A DNA stretch of 49,798 bases from JAVJUS01 sp040220455 (GTDB lineage: Bacteria; Pseudomonadota; Alphaproteobacteria; DSM-16000; Inquilinaceae), in the NCBI GenBank assembly GCA_040220455.1, contig JAVJUS010000095.1, positions 1 to 49,798 on the forward strand, written 5' to 3'. Of the stretch, positions 1 through 8,529 are shown piece after piece. Numbering within the stretch: the first letter of the stretch is position 1; every line of letters begins with the position of its first letter. A program made the position numbers and the translations under genes. The notes beneath the pieces were generated by a model. The model saw only the letters and a program-made list of their open reading frames with translations. It was not told where the DNA came from and searched no databases.

Positions 1-1
1 C

Positions 2-1300
2 GACGACGGGCCGGACTGGCCGGGCGAGGCCGAGCCGGTCACGCCTGCGAGCGAGACCACTGGCGGGGGCGAGGCTCCCGGCCGGGAGACCCGACCGCCG
101 GCCGAGGCGCCGCCGGCGCCGGTGCTGTCCTTCTCCGCCCCCGACGCGCGCCGCGCCGAGGCCGGGGCGGGCTCGCCACCCTCGCCCGAGGAGTCGGTGC
201 AGACCGCCCAGGCAGGGGGAGGCGGGACGGCCCCGGACGCACCCGTGACGCAGCGTCGGGAGCCGCCGCCTTCCGGTCGCGGAGACGGCTATCCGAACCT
301 GGCCGACGTGCCCGAGCGTCCGTCCGACCTGCCGAGCGCGGAGGAGCAGGCGGCACGGCGTGATGCCCTGGAAGCCGACCGCTCGGCTGCCGAAAGCGGC
401 GCGCCGCGCACCGAGCCGGCACCCTCCGAGGACGCCGAGGCGGACGGATCGGCGCCGGCGGCCGAGGCCGGCGACACCGGCGCGGCGCCGGGCGATCTGC
501 CCTGGCCGCCCGAGGAAGGCGACGGCGCGGTCGAGGCGGACCCGCCGGCGGCCTCGGACACGACACGGCAGCGCGAGGCGCCGTCGGAACCGGAGGCCCG
601 GCCCACGCCTGCACCGGCGCCGGCGGACCGGTCGGAGTCGAGCGGGCAGGGGACGACGGTCGGGACCGAACGGAGCGGGTCAGCGGCCCTGTCGCTGTCG
701 GAGCCGGACTCCGGCGCGCGGGACGGCACCGCCGGCGCCTCGACGGCTCGCCCGGCTCCTGCCGAGACCGTCGAGGCGCCGGCGACAACGCAAGAGACGC
801 CGCCTGCCCGCCGGTCGCCCGAGGCGGTGGTGCCGGACACCGGCCAGATCGAGCAGATGTTCCGCGAGAATCTGGCCCGGACCGGCCCGGACGCCGTTCT
901 GCCGGCAAGCCCCGGCGCGGACGGCGCGCCGGCCCCGGCGGCGCCGTCGGCCGGCGGCGCGCCCGCCGCCTCGGTCGCCTTCGACGTCGGCTCCGCCGCG
1001 CTTTCGACACAGGACCGGAACAGGCTTCGCGGGCTGGCGGAGGAGTTGGCCGGCGGGCCCGGCGGGATTCGCGTCATCGGGCGCGCGGCATCGGGCGGCG
1101 GCGGCGATCCGGTCGACCGGCGGGTCGCCGACCTCCAGCTCGCGCTGGACCGGGCCAATGCCGTGTCGAGCGCGCTGATCGCCTACGGCGTGGCGCCGAT
1201 CCGACTGACCGTCGACGCCCGGCCCGGGCGGCAGGGCAGCGAAGCGCGCGACGCGGCCTTGCGCCGGGTCGAGATTTTTGTCGATAACGCGGGCCGCTAG
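2..1300 (+). CDS. Partial Pro/Ala-rich protein with C-terminal OmpA-like domain
   Basis: The reading frame is open to the left edge, so the true start lies outside the window. About 320 residues of low-complexity, acidic, Pro/Ala/Glu-rich sequence (GEAEP, PAPAPAD and similar) precede a compact C-terminal domain of about 110 residues that starts at VAFDVGSAALS. It includes the IRVIGRA strand and ends RRVEIFVDNAGR. The beta-alpha-beta pattern resembles the OmpA/MotB peptidoglycan-binding fold, though the usual NxxLSxxRA helix reads LALDRANAVSSAL. The likely role is an envelope protein with a disordered spacer and a cell-wall-associated domain. The opposite strand also has long open frames here, but these are GC-rich shadows. 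The OmpA assignment is by pattern only. Confidence 0.7.
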   Translation, partial: DDGPDWPGEAEPVTPASETTGGGEAPGRETRPPAEAPPAPVLSFSAPDARRAEAGAGSPPSPEESVQTAQAGGGGTAPDAPVTQRREPPPSGRGDGYPNLADVPERPSDLPSAEEQAARRDALEADRSAAESGAPRTEPAPSEDAEADGSAPAAEAGDTGAAPGDLPWPPEEGDGAVEADPPAASDTTRQREAPSEPEARPTPAPAPADRSESSGQGTTVGTERSGSAALSLSEPDSGARDGTAGASTARPAPAETVEAPATTQETPPARRSPEAVVPDTGQIEQMFRENLARTGPDAVLPASPGADGAPAPAAPSAGGAPAASVAFDVGSAALSTQDRNRLRGLAEELAGGPGGIRVIGRAASGGGGDPVDRRVADLQLALDRANAVSSALIAYGVAPIRLTVDARPGRQGSEARDAALRRVEIFVDNAGR

Positions 1301-1363
1301 AGGTATCCGGGGCGTCCCGCGTCACGGGCTTCATCGCGGCCCGGCCCGGCATCGGAGGACAGG

Positions 1364-2632
1364 GTGATCGACCAGGAATTCCATCGGATCAAGCGTCTGC
1401 CGCCATACGTCTTCGCCGAGGTCAACGCGATGAAGGCGCGCGCCCGGGCCGAGGGCGCCGACATCATCGATTTCGGCATGGGCAACCCGGATGGCGCGAC
1501 GCCCCGGCACATCGTCGACAAGCTGGTCGAGGCGGTGCAGAACCCGCGCACCCACCGCTATTCCAACTCGCGCGGCATTCCGGGCCTGCGCCGGGCGCTC
1601 GCCGGCTATTACGCCCGCCGCTTCGGGGTCGAGATCGATCCCGAGCGCGAGGCGATCGTCACGATCGGCTCGAAGGAAGGCCTCGCCAACCTGGCCCAGG
1701 CGATCACCAGCCCGGGCGACATCATCCTGGTGCCGAATCCGAGCTATCCGATCCACATGTTCGGCTTCGTCATCGCCGGCGCCGCGATTCGCAGCCTGCC
1801 GGTCGGCCAGAACCAGGGCCGCGACTTCATGGAGATGCTGGAGCGCGCGGTGCGCCACAGTGTGCCCAAGCCGATCGCGCTGGTGCTCAACTACCCGTCC
1901 AACCCGACGGCGGAGGTCGTCGACCTGGCCTTCTACGAGCAGGTCGTGGATTTCTGCCGGGAGCACGGAATCTACATCCTGAGCGACCTGGCCTATGCGG
2001 AGATCTTCTTCGATGGTCCGCCGCCGCCGTCGATCCTGCAGGTGCCCGGCGCCCGCGACATCGCGGTCGAGTTCACCTCGATGAGCAAGACCTACTCGAT
2101 GCCCGGCTGGCGGATCGGCTTCGCCGCCGGCAATCCCAAGCTGATCGCGGCGCTGGCGCGGGTGAAGTCCTATCTCGACTACGGCGCCTTCACGCCGATT
2201 CAGGTGGCGGCGACGGCCGCACTCAACGGCCCGCAGGACTGCGTGGAGGAGGCCCGCGCCCTCTACAAGGAGCGCCGCGACGTCCTGATCGACGGCCTGA
2301 CCGCGGCCGGCTGGTCGGTGCCGCGGCCGAGCGCCAGCATGTTCGCCTGGGCGCCGATTCCCGAGCCCTTCGCCGACATGGGCTCGCTCGCCTTCTCCAA
2401 GATGCTGTTGAGCAAGGCCGAGGTCGCGGTCGCGCCCGGCGTCGGCTTCGGGGAATACGGCGACGGCCATGTCCGGCTGGCGCTGGTCGAGAACAAGCAT
2501 CGCATCCGCCAGGCCGTGCGCAATATCAAGGGGTTGATGGCCGATCCGGAGGCCGCGCGGGCGGGCTTCGACGGCGAGGAGCCGGCCGGGGCCGGGCAGG
2601 AAGCATCGCGGCAGCGGCAGGTGGCGCTGTGA
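1364..2632 (+). CDS. alaC: Alanine/glutamate-pyruvate aminotransferase, class I/II PLP enzyme
   Basis: This 422-residue fold-type I aminotransferase catalyses transamination between glutamate/2-oxoglutarate and pyruvate/alanine in the cytoplasm. The N-terminus (RLPPYVFAEVNAMK, FGMGNPDGATP, HRYSNSRGIPGLRRAL) and SKEGLANL closely follow E. coli AlaC as I remember it. The PLP-binding lysine is K242 in SMSKTYSMPGWRIGF. The start is GTG at 1364, with GGAGG at 1354-1358. The stop overlaps the start of hom by four bases (GTGA), so the two are translationally coupled. The aminotransferase-hom pair is a common alphaproteobacterial arrangement. Some relatives are named LL-diaminopimelate aminotransferase, but AlaC fits better. 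Confidence 0.9.
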   Translation: MIDQEFHRIKRLPPYVFAEVNAMKARARAEGADIIDFGMGNPDGATPRHIVDKLVEAVQNPRTHRYSNSRGIPGLRRALAGYYARRFGVEIDPEREAIVTIGSKEGLANLAQAITSPGDIILVPNPSYPIHMFGFVIAGAAIRSLPVGQNQGRDFMEMLERAVRHSVPKPIALVLNYPSNPTAEVVDLAFYEQVVDFCREHGIYILSDLAYAEIFFDGPPPPSILQVPGARDIAVEFTSMSKTYSMPGWRIGFAAGNPKLIAALARVKSYLDYGAFTPIQVAATAALNGPQDCVEEARALYKERRDVLIDGLTAAGWSVPRPSASMFAWAPIPEPFADMGSLAFSKMLLSKAEVAVAPGVGFGEYGDGHVRLALVENKHRIRQAVRNIKGLMADPEAARAGFDGEEPAGAGQEASRQRQVAL

Positions 2633-3927
2633 GCGACGCGTTGCGGATCGGCATCGCCGGGCTCGGAACCGTCGGCGCGGGCGTGCTGCGCGTGCTCGCT
2701 GACAACGGCGACACCATTGCGGCGCGCGCGGGGCGGCCGCTCGAGGTCGTGGCGGTCAGTGCGCGCGACCGGGCGCGCGATCGGGGCGTCGACTTGTCCG
2801 GCATGCGCTGGCATGACGACGCGGTCGCCCTGGCCGCGGATCCGGAGGTCGATGTCGTCGTCGAGACGATCGGCGGGACGGGCGGCGTCGCCAAGACCGT
2901 GTGCGAGACGGCGCTGGCGGCCGGCAAGCACGTGGTGACGGCCAACAAGGCCCTGCTGGCGCTCCACGGCGGGGCGCTGTCGGCCGCGGCGGAGAAGGGC
3001 GGCGCGACGCTGGCCTACGAGGCGGCGGTCGCCGGCGGCATCCCGGTCATCAAGGGCCTGCGCGACGGCCTAGCCGCCAACCGTCTCGACCGTGTCTTCG
3101 GCATCCTCAACGGCACCTGCAACTTCATCCTGTCGGCGATGCGCGACACCGGCCGGGACTTCGACGCCGTCCTGGCGGAGGCCCAGCGCCTGGGCTACGC
3201 CGAGGCCGATCCGGGCTTCGACGTGGACGGCATCGACGCGGCCCACAAGCTTGCCCTGCTGGCGGCCATGGCGTTCAACGGCACGGTGGATTTCGACGAC
3301 CTGCATATCGAGGGGATCCGCCACGTCTCCGCCCTCGACATCGCCTTCGCCGACGAGCTGGGCTACCGCATCAAGCTGCTCGGCATCGCCCGGCGGACGG
3401 GCGAGGGGGTGGAACTGCGCGTCCATCCCTGCCTGGTGCCGCCCAAGGCCGCGATCGCGCTGGTGGAGGGGGTCAACAACGCGGTCGTGGCCCAGGGCGC
3501 GCCGATCGGCGAGGTGATGATGGTGGGCCCGGGCGCCGGCGCCGGACCGACCGCCTCGGCCGTCGTCGCCGACCTGGTCGACATCGCGCGGGGCTGGCGC
3601 GTGCCCATGTTCGGCATTCCGGCCAATGGGGCGCGCAGGATTTCGCCGGTTCCCATGGCGCATCACCGCGGGGCGTACTATGTTCGCTTAATGGTGGTGG
3701 ATCGACCCGGTGTGATCGCCGACGTGACGGCGGCCCTGCGCGACGAGGACATCTCGCTCGAGAGCTTCCTGCAGCATGGCCGTGCGCCCGGCGACGCCGT
3801 GCCGGTCGTCATGACCACCCACGACACCGACGAGGCGTCGATGCGGCGGGGGCTCGACAGGATCGCCCGCCAGGACGCCGTGCTGGAGCCGCCACGCATG
3901 ATCCGCATCGAGACTCTGGTAGACTGA
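2629..3927 (+). CDS. hom: Homoserine dehydrogenase
   Basis: This 432-residue enzyme reduces L-aspartate-4-semialdehyde to homoserine, the branch point to threonine and methionine. Visible parts, in order: a Rossmann NAD(P) motif GLGTVGAGV near residue 10, the substrate domain with AGGIPVIKGLRDGL and NGTCNFIL, AEADPGFDVDGIDAAHKLALL, and a C-terminal ACT domain from about residue 350 (VRLMVVDRPGVIADVTAAL), which usually gives threonine feedback control. Length is normal for the monofunctional enzyme. The GTG start lies inside the alaC stop. A 166-base gap follows before glpX, so glpX may have its own promoter. Confidence 0.96.
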   Translation: MSDALRIGIAGLGTVGAGVLRVLADNGDTIAARAGRPLEVVAVSARDRARDRGVDLSGMRWHDDAVALAADPEVDVVVETIGGTGGVAKTVCETALAAGKHVVTANKALLALHGGALSAAAEKGGATLAYEAAVAGGIPVIKGLRDGLAANRLDRVFGILNGTCNFILSAMRDTGRDFDAVLAEAQRLGYAEADPGFDVDGIDAAHKLALLAAMAFNGTVDFDDLHIEGIRHVSALDIAFADELGYRIKLLGIARRTGEGVELRVHPCLVPPKAAIALVEGVNNAVVAQGAPIGEVMMVGPGAGAGPTASAVVADLVDIARGWRVPMFGIPANGARRISPVPMAHHRGAYYVRLMVVDRPGVIADVTAALRDEDISLESFLQHGRAPGDAVPVVMTTHDTDEASMRRGLDRIARQDAVLEPPRMIRIETLVD

Positions 3928-4093
3928 TCGTCCGACGCGGGTCGGGCGACGCCGACAGGGCGCTGCGGGACGAGTTGACGCGCGCCGGCGGGCAGGCAGG
4001 CCCTCCGCCGGCGAGGGACCGAAAGGGAGGCGAGACCGGCGCGCGAGCCGGGCCGCGTGGACGGCCGTCGCACCCGGTCTTCGGGGGAGGACC

Positions 4094-5101
4094 ATGACCG
4101 TCGAAACCACCGAGACGACCGTGCAGATGATGGACCGGAACCTCGCGCTCGAGGCGGTCCGCGTCACGGAGGGCGCCGCGCTGTCGGCCTCGCTGCTGAT
4201 GGGGCGCGGCGACGAGCGCAAGGCCGACCAGGCCGCCGTCGACGCGATGCGCAAGGCACTCAACAGCCTCGCCATCGACGGCGAGGTCGTGATCGGCGAG
4301 GGCGAGCGCGACGAGGCGCCGATGCTCTTCATCGGGGAGAAGGTCGGCACCGGCCAGGGGCCGGAGATCGACATCGCGCTCGACCCGCTGGAGGGCACGA
4401 CGATCACCGCCAAGGGCGGGCCGAACGCGCTCGCCGTGGTCGCCATGGCGAACAAGGGCGGATTCCTCAAGGCGCCGGACGTCTACATGGAAAAGATCGC
4501 CGTCGGCGGCGACCTGCCCGACGACCTGATCGACCTGGAGGCGACGCCGGCGGCCAACCTGAAGTCGCTGGCGCTGGCCAAGCGGGCGGAGATCTCCGAC
4601 CTCGTGGTCTGCATCCTCGACCGGCCGCGCCACCAGGAGCTGATCGCCAAGGTGCGCGAGGCGGGCGCCCGGATCATGCTGATCTCCGACGGCGACGTCT
4701 CCGGCGTCATCGCCACGTCCCAACCGGAAGCGGGTGTCGACATGTATATCGGCACCGGCGGCGCGCCCGAAGGGGTGCTCGCCGCTGCCGCATTGCGCTG
4801 CATCGGCGGGCAGATGCAGGGCCGGCTCGTCTTCCGCAACGACGACGAGAAGGCGCGGGCGGCGCGCCATGGCATCACCGACCTGTCGCGGGTCTACGGG
4901 CTCCAGGACATGGCTTCGGGCGACGTGATGTTCGCGGCGACCGGCGTGACCGGCGGCCCGATGCTGCGCGGCGTACGGCGGTTCCCGGCCGGCGCGGTCA
5001 CCCACTCGATCGTCATGCGCTCGAAGAGCGGGACCGTGCGTACGATCGAGGCCCGGCACAATTTCGAGCGCAAGACCGGGTTCGCCCCGACGGATCGCTG
5101 A
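4094..5101 (+). CDS. glpX: Class II fructose-1,6-bisphosphatase
   Basis: This 335-residue phosphatase converts fructose-1,6-bisphosphate to fructose-6-phosphate in gluconeogenesis. The GlpX signatures are all visible: MDRNLALEAVRVTEGAAL, GEVVIGEGERDEAPML, DIALDPLEGTT (the metal-binding DPLEG motif) and GTGGAPEGVLAAAAL. The start is ATG 4094, with a GGGGGAGG ribosome site 5-10 bases upstream. It lies five bases before recJ, so the two are probably co-transcribed. The alaC-hom-glpX-recJ order is typical of alphaproteobacteria. Confidence 0.97.
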   Translation: MTVETTETTVQMMDRNLALEAVRVTEGAALSASLLMGRGDERKADQAAVDAMRKALNSLAIDGEVVIGEGERDEAPMLFIGEKVGTGQGPEIDIALDPLEGTTITAKGGPNALAVVAMANKGGFLKAPDVYMEKIAVGGDLPDDLIDLEATPAANLKSLALAKRAEISDLVVCILDRPRHQELIAKVREAGARIMLISDGDVSGVIATSQPEAGVDMYIGTGGAPEGVLAAAALRCIGGQMQGRLVFRNDDEKARAARHGITDLSRVYGLQDMASGDVMFAATGVTGGPMLRGVRRFPAGAVTHSIVMRSKSGTVRTIEARHNFERKTGFAPTDR

Positions 5102-5106
5102 CGCCC

Positions 5107-6918
5107 ATGACGGTCGCCCAATCGGCCGAGCCCGATCCGGCCTTTCTCGGCGTCGAGCGCTCGATCGGCGGCCGCTTCTGGTCGCTGCGGCCGGTCGACG
5201 AGCGGCTGGTGCGCGGCCTCGCCCAACGCCACGGGCTGCCCGACATGGTCGCCCGCGTGCTGGGCGCCCGGGGCGTGGCGATCGAGGATGCGCCCGCCTA
5301 TCTCGCGCCATCCCTGCGCGCGGCCATGCCCGATCCGCATGTCCTGCTGGACATGGCTGCGGCGGCCGATCGCCTGGCGGCCGCCGTCAGGGCGGGGGAG
5401 CGGATCGCCGTGTTCGGCGATTACGATGTCGACGGAGCGACTTCGACCGCACTCCTCATCCGATACCTGAGGGCGGTCGGGGCGCCGCCGCTCGCCCATA
5501 TCCCGGACCGCCGGCGGGAGGGCTACGGCCCCAACGTGCCGGCGCTGGAGCGTCTGGCGCGGGAGGGCGCCGCAGTCGTCGTCACGGTCGATTGCGGCAC
5601 GACCGCCTTCGGCCCGCTCGACGCGGCAGCCGGGCTCGGCCTCGACGTCATCGTGCTCGACCACCACGCCGCCGAGCCGCGGTTGCCGCGGGCGCGCGCC
5701 GTGGTCAATCCGAACCGCATGGACCAAACGCCGGGCCTCGGCCAGCTCGCGGCCTGCGGCGTCACCTTCCTGGCCCTGGTGGCCTTGAACCGGGCGCTGC
5801 GCGAGGCCGGGCATTTCGCCCAGCGCGCGGAGCCGGACCTGATCGCCCTGCTGGACCTGGTGGCACTCGGCACGGTCTGCGACGTGGTGCCCTTGACCGG
5901 GCTCAACCGGGCCTTCGTGACCCAGGGGCTCAAGGTCATGGCGCGTCGGGCCAATCCGGGTCTGCGGGCGCTGGCCGACGCCGCCGGCGTGGCGGAGCGG
6001 ATCGACGCCTGGCATCTGGGCTTCCTGATCGGCCCGCGGATCAACGCGGCCGGGCGGATCGGGCAAGCCGACGCCGGCGCCCGGCTGCTGTCGACGGAAG
6101 ACCCGGGCGAGGCCGCGGCGCTCGCCGCGCGGCTCGACACCGACAATACCGACCGCAAGGCGATCGAGGCCGAGGTCCTGGCCGACGCGACGGCGCGCCT
6201 GGATGCCGCCGGAGACAGCCGGGCCGTGCTGCTGGCGGCCGGGGAGGGCTGGCATCCGGGCGTCGTCGGCCTCGTCGCCGGGCGCCTGAGGGAGCGCTAC
6301 AACCGCCCGGTCTGCATCGTCGCGATGGACGGCGGGATCGGCACGGGGTCCGGCCGGTCGATCCCGCAGGTGGATCTGGGCGCCGCGGTGGTCGAGGCGC
6401 GCCGCGCCGGCCTGCTGATGAGCGGCGGCGGTCACCGCATGGCCGCCGGCTTCACCGTAGCAGAGGACCGGCTGGGCGACCTGGAGGCGTTCCTGGAAGG
6501 CCACGTGGCCGACCGGCTCGACGGTCCGCCGGTGGCGACGCTGGCGCTCGACGGCGCGTTGGCGCCGGGCGGGGCGGGGGTGGAGCTCGCCGCCGCGCTG
6601 GAGCGGCTGGGCCCCTACGGTGCCGGCAACCCGGAGCCGATGATCGCGCTGCGCGATGTCCGTGTGGCGCGGTCGGACGTGGTGGGCGAGAATCACGTCC
6701 GGTGCTTCCTGACCGGGCCGGATGGCGGGCGGCTGAGCGCCATCGCCTTTCGGTGCGCCGAGGAACCGCTGGGCCGCGTCCTGCTGGAGCGCAGCGGCGT
6801 GCCGCTGCATCTGGCCGGCGTGCTGCGGGTCAATCGCTGGCAGGGCCGCGAGGACCCTCAGTTCCGGATCGAGGACGCCGCGCCGGCCTGGGGCGGCGCC
6901 GGCGGCCCGGCGGCATAG
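5107..6918 (+). CDS. recJ: Single-stranded-DNA-specific exonuclease RecJ
   Basis: This 603-residue 5'-3' ssDNA exonuclease acts in recombination and mismatch repair. The DHH-family motifs are intact: FGDYDVDGATS (motif I), VTVDCGTT, VLDHHAAE (motif III) and LVALGTVCDVVPL. The DHHA1 part carries GSGRSIPQVDLG and SGGGHRMAAGF, and the C-terminal OB-like domain has LGPYGAGNPEP. The same frame stays open upstream to about 4057, but that part is a shadow of glpX. ATG 5107 begins MTVAQSAEPDPAFLG directly after glpX and gives the normal RecJ length. A terminator hairpin follows. Confidence 0.96.
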   Translation: MTVAQSAEPDPAFLGVERSIGGRFWSLRPVDERLVRGLAQRHGLPDMVARVLGARGVAIEDAPAYLAPSLRAAMPDPHVLLDMAAAADRLAAAVRAGERIAVFGDYDVDGATSTALLIRYLRAVGAPPLAHIPDRRREGYGPNVPALERLAREGAAVVVTVDCGTTAFGPLDAAAGLGLDVIVLDHHAAEPRLPRARAVVNPNRMDQTPGLGQLAACGVTFLALVALNRALREAGHFAQRAEPDLIALLDLVALGTVCDVVPLTGLNRAFVTQGLKVMARRANPGLRALADAAGVAERIDAWHLGFLIGPRINAAGRIGQADAGARLLSTEDPGEAAALAARLDTDNTDRKAIEAEVLADATARLDAAGDSRAVLLAAGEGWHPGVVGLVAGRLRERYNRPVCIVAMDGGIGTGSGRSIPQVDLGAAVVEARRAGLLMSGGGHRMAAGFTVAEDRLGDLEAFLEGHVADRLDGPPVATLALDGALAPGGAGVELAAALERLGPYGAGNPEPMIALRDVRVARSDVVGENHVRCFLTGPDGGRLSAIAFRCAEEPLGRVLLERSGVPLHLAGVLRVNRWQGREDPQFRIEDAAPAWGGAGGPAA

Positions 6919-6928
6919 AACGGCGGGA

Positions 6929-6962
6929 GCGGCGGAAAAGCGCACCGCCGCGCTTGATTTTT
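6929..6962 (+). terminator. Rho-independent terminator after recJ
   Basis: A perfect 7-bp stem pairs GCGGCGG (6929-6935) with CCGCCGC (6945-6951) around a 9-base loop. It is followed a few bases later by five T (6958-6962). It ends the alaC-hom-glpX-recJ run and separates it from tRNA-Glu. Confidence 0.5.
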
Positions 6963-6994
6963 GCCGGCGCGGAGGATACCTCTCTCGCGCCTGC

Positions 6995-7070
6995 GACCCC
7001 TTCGTCTAGAGGCCTAGGACACCGCCCTTTCACGGCGGCAACACGGGTTCGAATCCCGTAGGGGTCACCA
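6995..7070 (+). tRNA. tRNA-Glu (anticodon UUC)
   Basis: The cloverleaf can be drawn by eye. The acceptor stem pairs GACCCCT (6995-7001) with AGGGGTC (7060-7066), followed by discriminator A and an encoded CCA (7068-7070). The D arm holds TCTAGAGGCCTAGGA. The anticodon stem pairs CCGCC (7022-7026) with GGCGG (7034-7038) around loop CTTTCAC, with anticodon TTC at 7029-7031. The T arm contains GGTTCGAATCC. The body closely matches proteobacterial tRNA-Glu. The gene is solitary, and no integrase or direct repeat is seen next to it. Confidence 0.97.
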
Positions 7071-7147
7071 GCGGACCGGCGCTTGATCACCCGGTAAGGG
7101 CCGATGCGCGGCCCGCGCGATGACCGACATGATCCGGAAACGACGAC

Positions 7148-7170
7148 GGGCCGGCCTCTCGGACCGGCCC
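7148..7170. terminator. Hairpin between tRNA-Glu and the 76-residue protein
   Basis: A perfect 7-bp stem pairs GGGCCGG (7148-7154) with CCGGCCC (7164-7170), with a 9-base loop. Read leftwards it is followed by GTCGTCGTTTCC, only mildly T-rich. It could end the leftward small gene, the rightward tRNA transcript, or both. Confidence 0.35.
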
Positions 7171-7225
7171 GCCAATGTCGGCACGCCCTGGCAGGGCGGC
7201 GCGGGCAGTTCGCGTGGACCGAAGC

Positions 7226-7456
7226 TCAGCGAACTACGGGGTCGTTCTTGTCACCGCGCTTGAGGCCAATCTTGTCGCCGACGAGGATGTCGACGTCCTC
7301 GTTCTTCACGCCGACCGTAGGCTCGCCCTTTCCGCCCATCTTGCCGGAAATGGACTCGCCGCCCTTGCTGCCTTCCTTGCCGCCGACCTTGGCGCCGATC
7401 GCCGACTCGTAGAGCCGGAAGCCGAGGAGCTGCCGGGTATCCAGTTCGATCTTCAT
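7226..7456 (-). CDS. Small Gly/Lys-rich hypothetical protein
   Basis: The protein has 76 residues, starting MKIELDTRQLLGFRLYE. The middle is rich in Gly, Lys and Ser (AKVGGKEGSKGGES, SGKMGGKGE) and the C-terminal stretch is charged (NEDVDILVGDKIGLKRGDK). No signal peptide or membrane segment is visible. ATG 7456 is chosen because AGGAGG lies 10 bases before it. An upstream in-frame GTG at 7465 would leave only one base after that site. Codon use is regular and the product is not recognised. It is a single-gene unit between tRNA-Glu and the PsiE-like gene. Confidence 0.65.
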   Translation of the reverse strand: MKIELDTRQLLGFRLYESAIGAKVGGKEGSKGGESISGKMGGKGEPTVGVKNEDVDILVGDKIGLKRGDKNDPVVR

Positions 7457-7696
7457 GACGTTCACCCCTCCTGTAGGAACGCCGATCGGATCGGGCCGAC
7501 CGGCACGCGTTCCACTTCAGTAGATCGCGACGTCAGAGGCCACGACACGGTAAAAACCGGGCCGATCGGCACTATTCGGAGAGATGTCCGGTCGAAGGGA
7601 TCACGGACACAACGCGAGAGGAAGCAGGAACTGTTTCCTTTCTGTTTGCTCACCCGGCACACCGCTCCTCCGATCCCTACGCGGGAGTGCGTCGCA

Positions 7697-8215
7697 TCAG
7701 GCAGCCCTGTGGTAGCGCTGCTCGCCATCGCCATCCCTGTCGGGCCCGGCGCCCGAGGCGGACTTGTCGTTTTCGCCCGACCCGGCTTCGCGCTCGCCGG
7801 GGCCGTCCTTGCCCGGCTCGCCGGAGCGCGTGAACCGGCTCAGCACCGCGATCGCCAGGGCGAGGAGAAGGATCGCGCCGGCCTCGTAGACGATCTTCTC
7901 GGGCGCCATGTCCTTGCTCTGCAGCACCAGCAGCCGGGCGACCGCGGTCATGGCGATCGAGAGGGGAAAGATCGCCGTGCGCGTCCGGCTGGCGTAGTAG
8001 ACGCCGGCCATGCCTATGACCTCGGCATAGAGGAACATCAAGAGCAGGTCGGCGAGCACGATCTCCCGCCGCTCGACGATGGACAGGATCTCGCCGCCGG
8101 CGGCGAGCACGGCCATCACGGCGACGGCGACGAGCAGCGCCTTCTCCGCCATCCGGATCGCCTGGGTCACGAACGTCTGCAAACGGCTTCTCCCGTCGTG
8201 GGCGTCGCGAGGCAC
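7697..8215 (-). CDS. PsiE-family (phosphate-starvation-inducible) membrane protein
   Basis: The frame from GTG 8215 encodes 172 residues. A TTG at 8182 has a better ribosome site (GGGAGA) and would begin just before QTFVTQAIRMAEKALL, so the start is uncertain. Four hydrophobic segments are visible (KALLVAVAVMAVLAAGG, VLADLLLMFLYAEVIGM, TAIFPLSIAMTAVARLL, AGAILLLALAIAVLSRF). They match the PsiE layout, including the conserved LLMFLYAEV region. The C-terminal 40 residues are hydrophilic and Gly/Asp/Glu-rich. The function of PsiE proteins is unknown. A GGAAGCAG/CTGTTTCC hairpin at 7620-7638 lies downstream in the otherwise empty gap 7457-7696. Confidence 0.75.
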   Translation of the reverse strand: MPRDAHDGRSRLQTFVTQAIRMAEKALLVAVAVMAVLAAGGEILSIVERREIVLADLLLMFLYAEVIGMAGVYYASRTRTAIFPLSIAMTAVARLLVLQSKDMAPEKIVYEAGAILLLALAIAVLSRFTRSGEPGKDGPGEREAGSGENDKSASGAGPDRDGDGEQRYHRAA

Positions 8216-8274
8216 GGCGGGGCTTTCCGCCGGCCGGTTACGGTCGCATATGACGTGGCACCGGAGCCGAACAC

Positions 8275-8529
8275 GTGAAGGGGCGGGAGCCCGGTGCCGT
8301 GGCGCAGCGTCAAATTCGCGACGACGACGAGCTGGAACGCGCCGAGCGGCGCGTCGGCCAACTGCTGATCGAGGGACGGGCGGAAAGCGAGGACGCGGTC
8401 GCCCTGATGCCCGCGATCTTCATCTACAAGCTCGCCCGGCGCGCGGAACTGGAACGCGCCGCCCCGGACGGCGAGGACAAGCGCCCGTCCGGCAATCCGG
8501 ACGCCGATCCCGGCGATCCCGGCCGATGA
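8275..8529 (+). CDS. Small charged hypothetical protein
   Basis: The product has 84 residues from GTG 8275. It is highly charged (DDDELERAERRVGQLLIEGRAE) with a short amphipathic middle (AVALMPAIFIYKLARRAELERA) and a Pro/Asp/Gly-rich end. Its TGA overlaps the ATG of the RibD-like gene (ATGA, 8526-8529), which supports a translated, coupled gene. No family is recognised. It could be a small partner of the reductase or simply a co-transcribed protein. Confidence 0.55.
   Translation: MKGREPGAVAQRQIRDDDELERAERRVGQLLIEGRAESEDAVALMPAIFIYKLARRAELERAAPDGEDKRPSGNPDADPGDPGR

Noticed and set aside
4057..5106. Upstream in-frame extension of recJ giving a 953-residue protein
   Set aside because: The first 350 codons are an Arg/Gly-rich shadow of glpX; RecJ homology begins at ATG 5107.
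6995..8215. tRNA-Glu as an integration site for a genomic island
   Set aside because: No integrase, direct repeat of the tRNA end or composition shift follows it.
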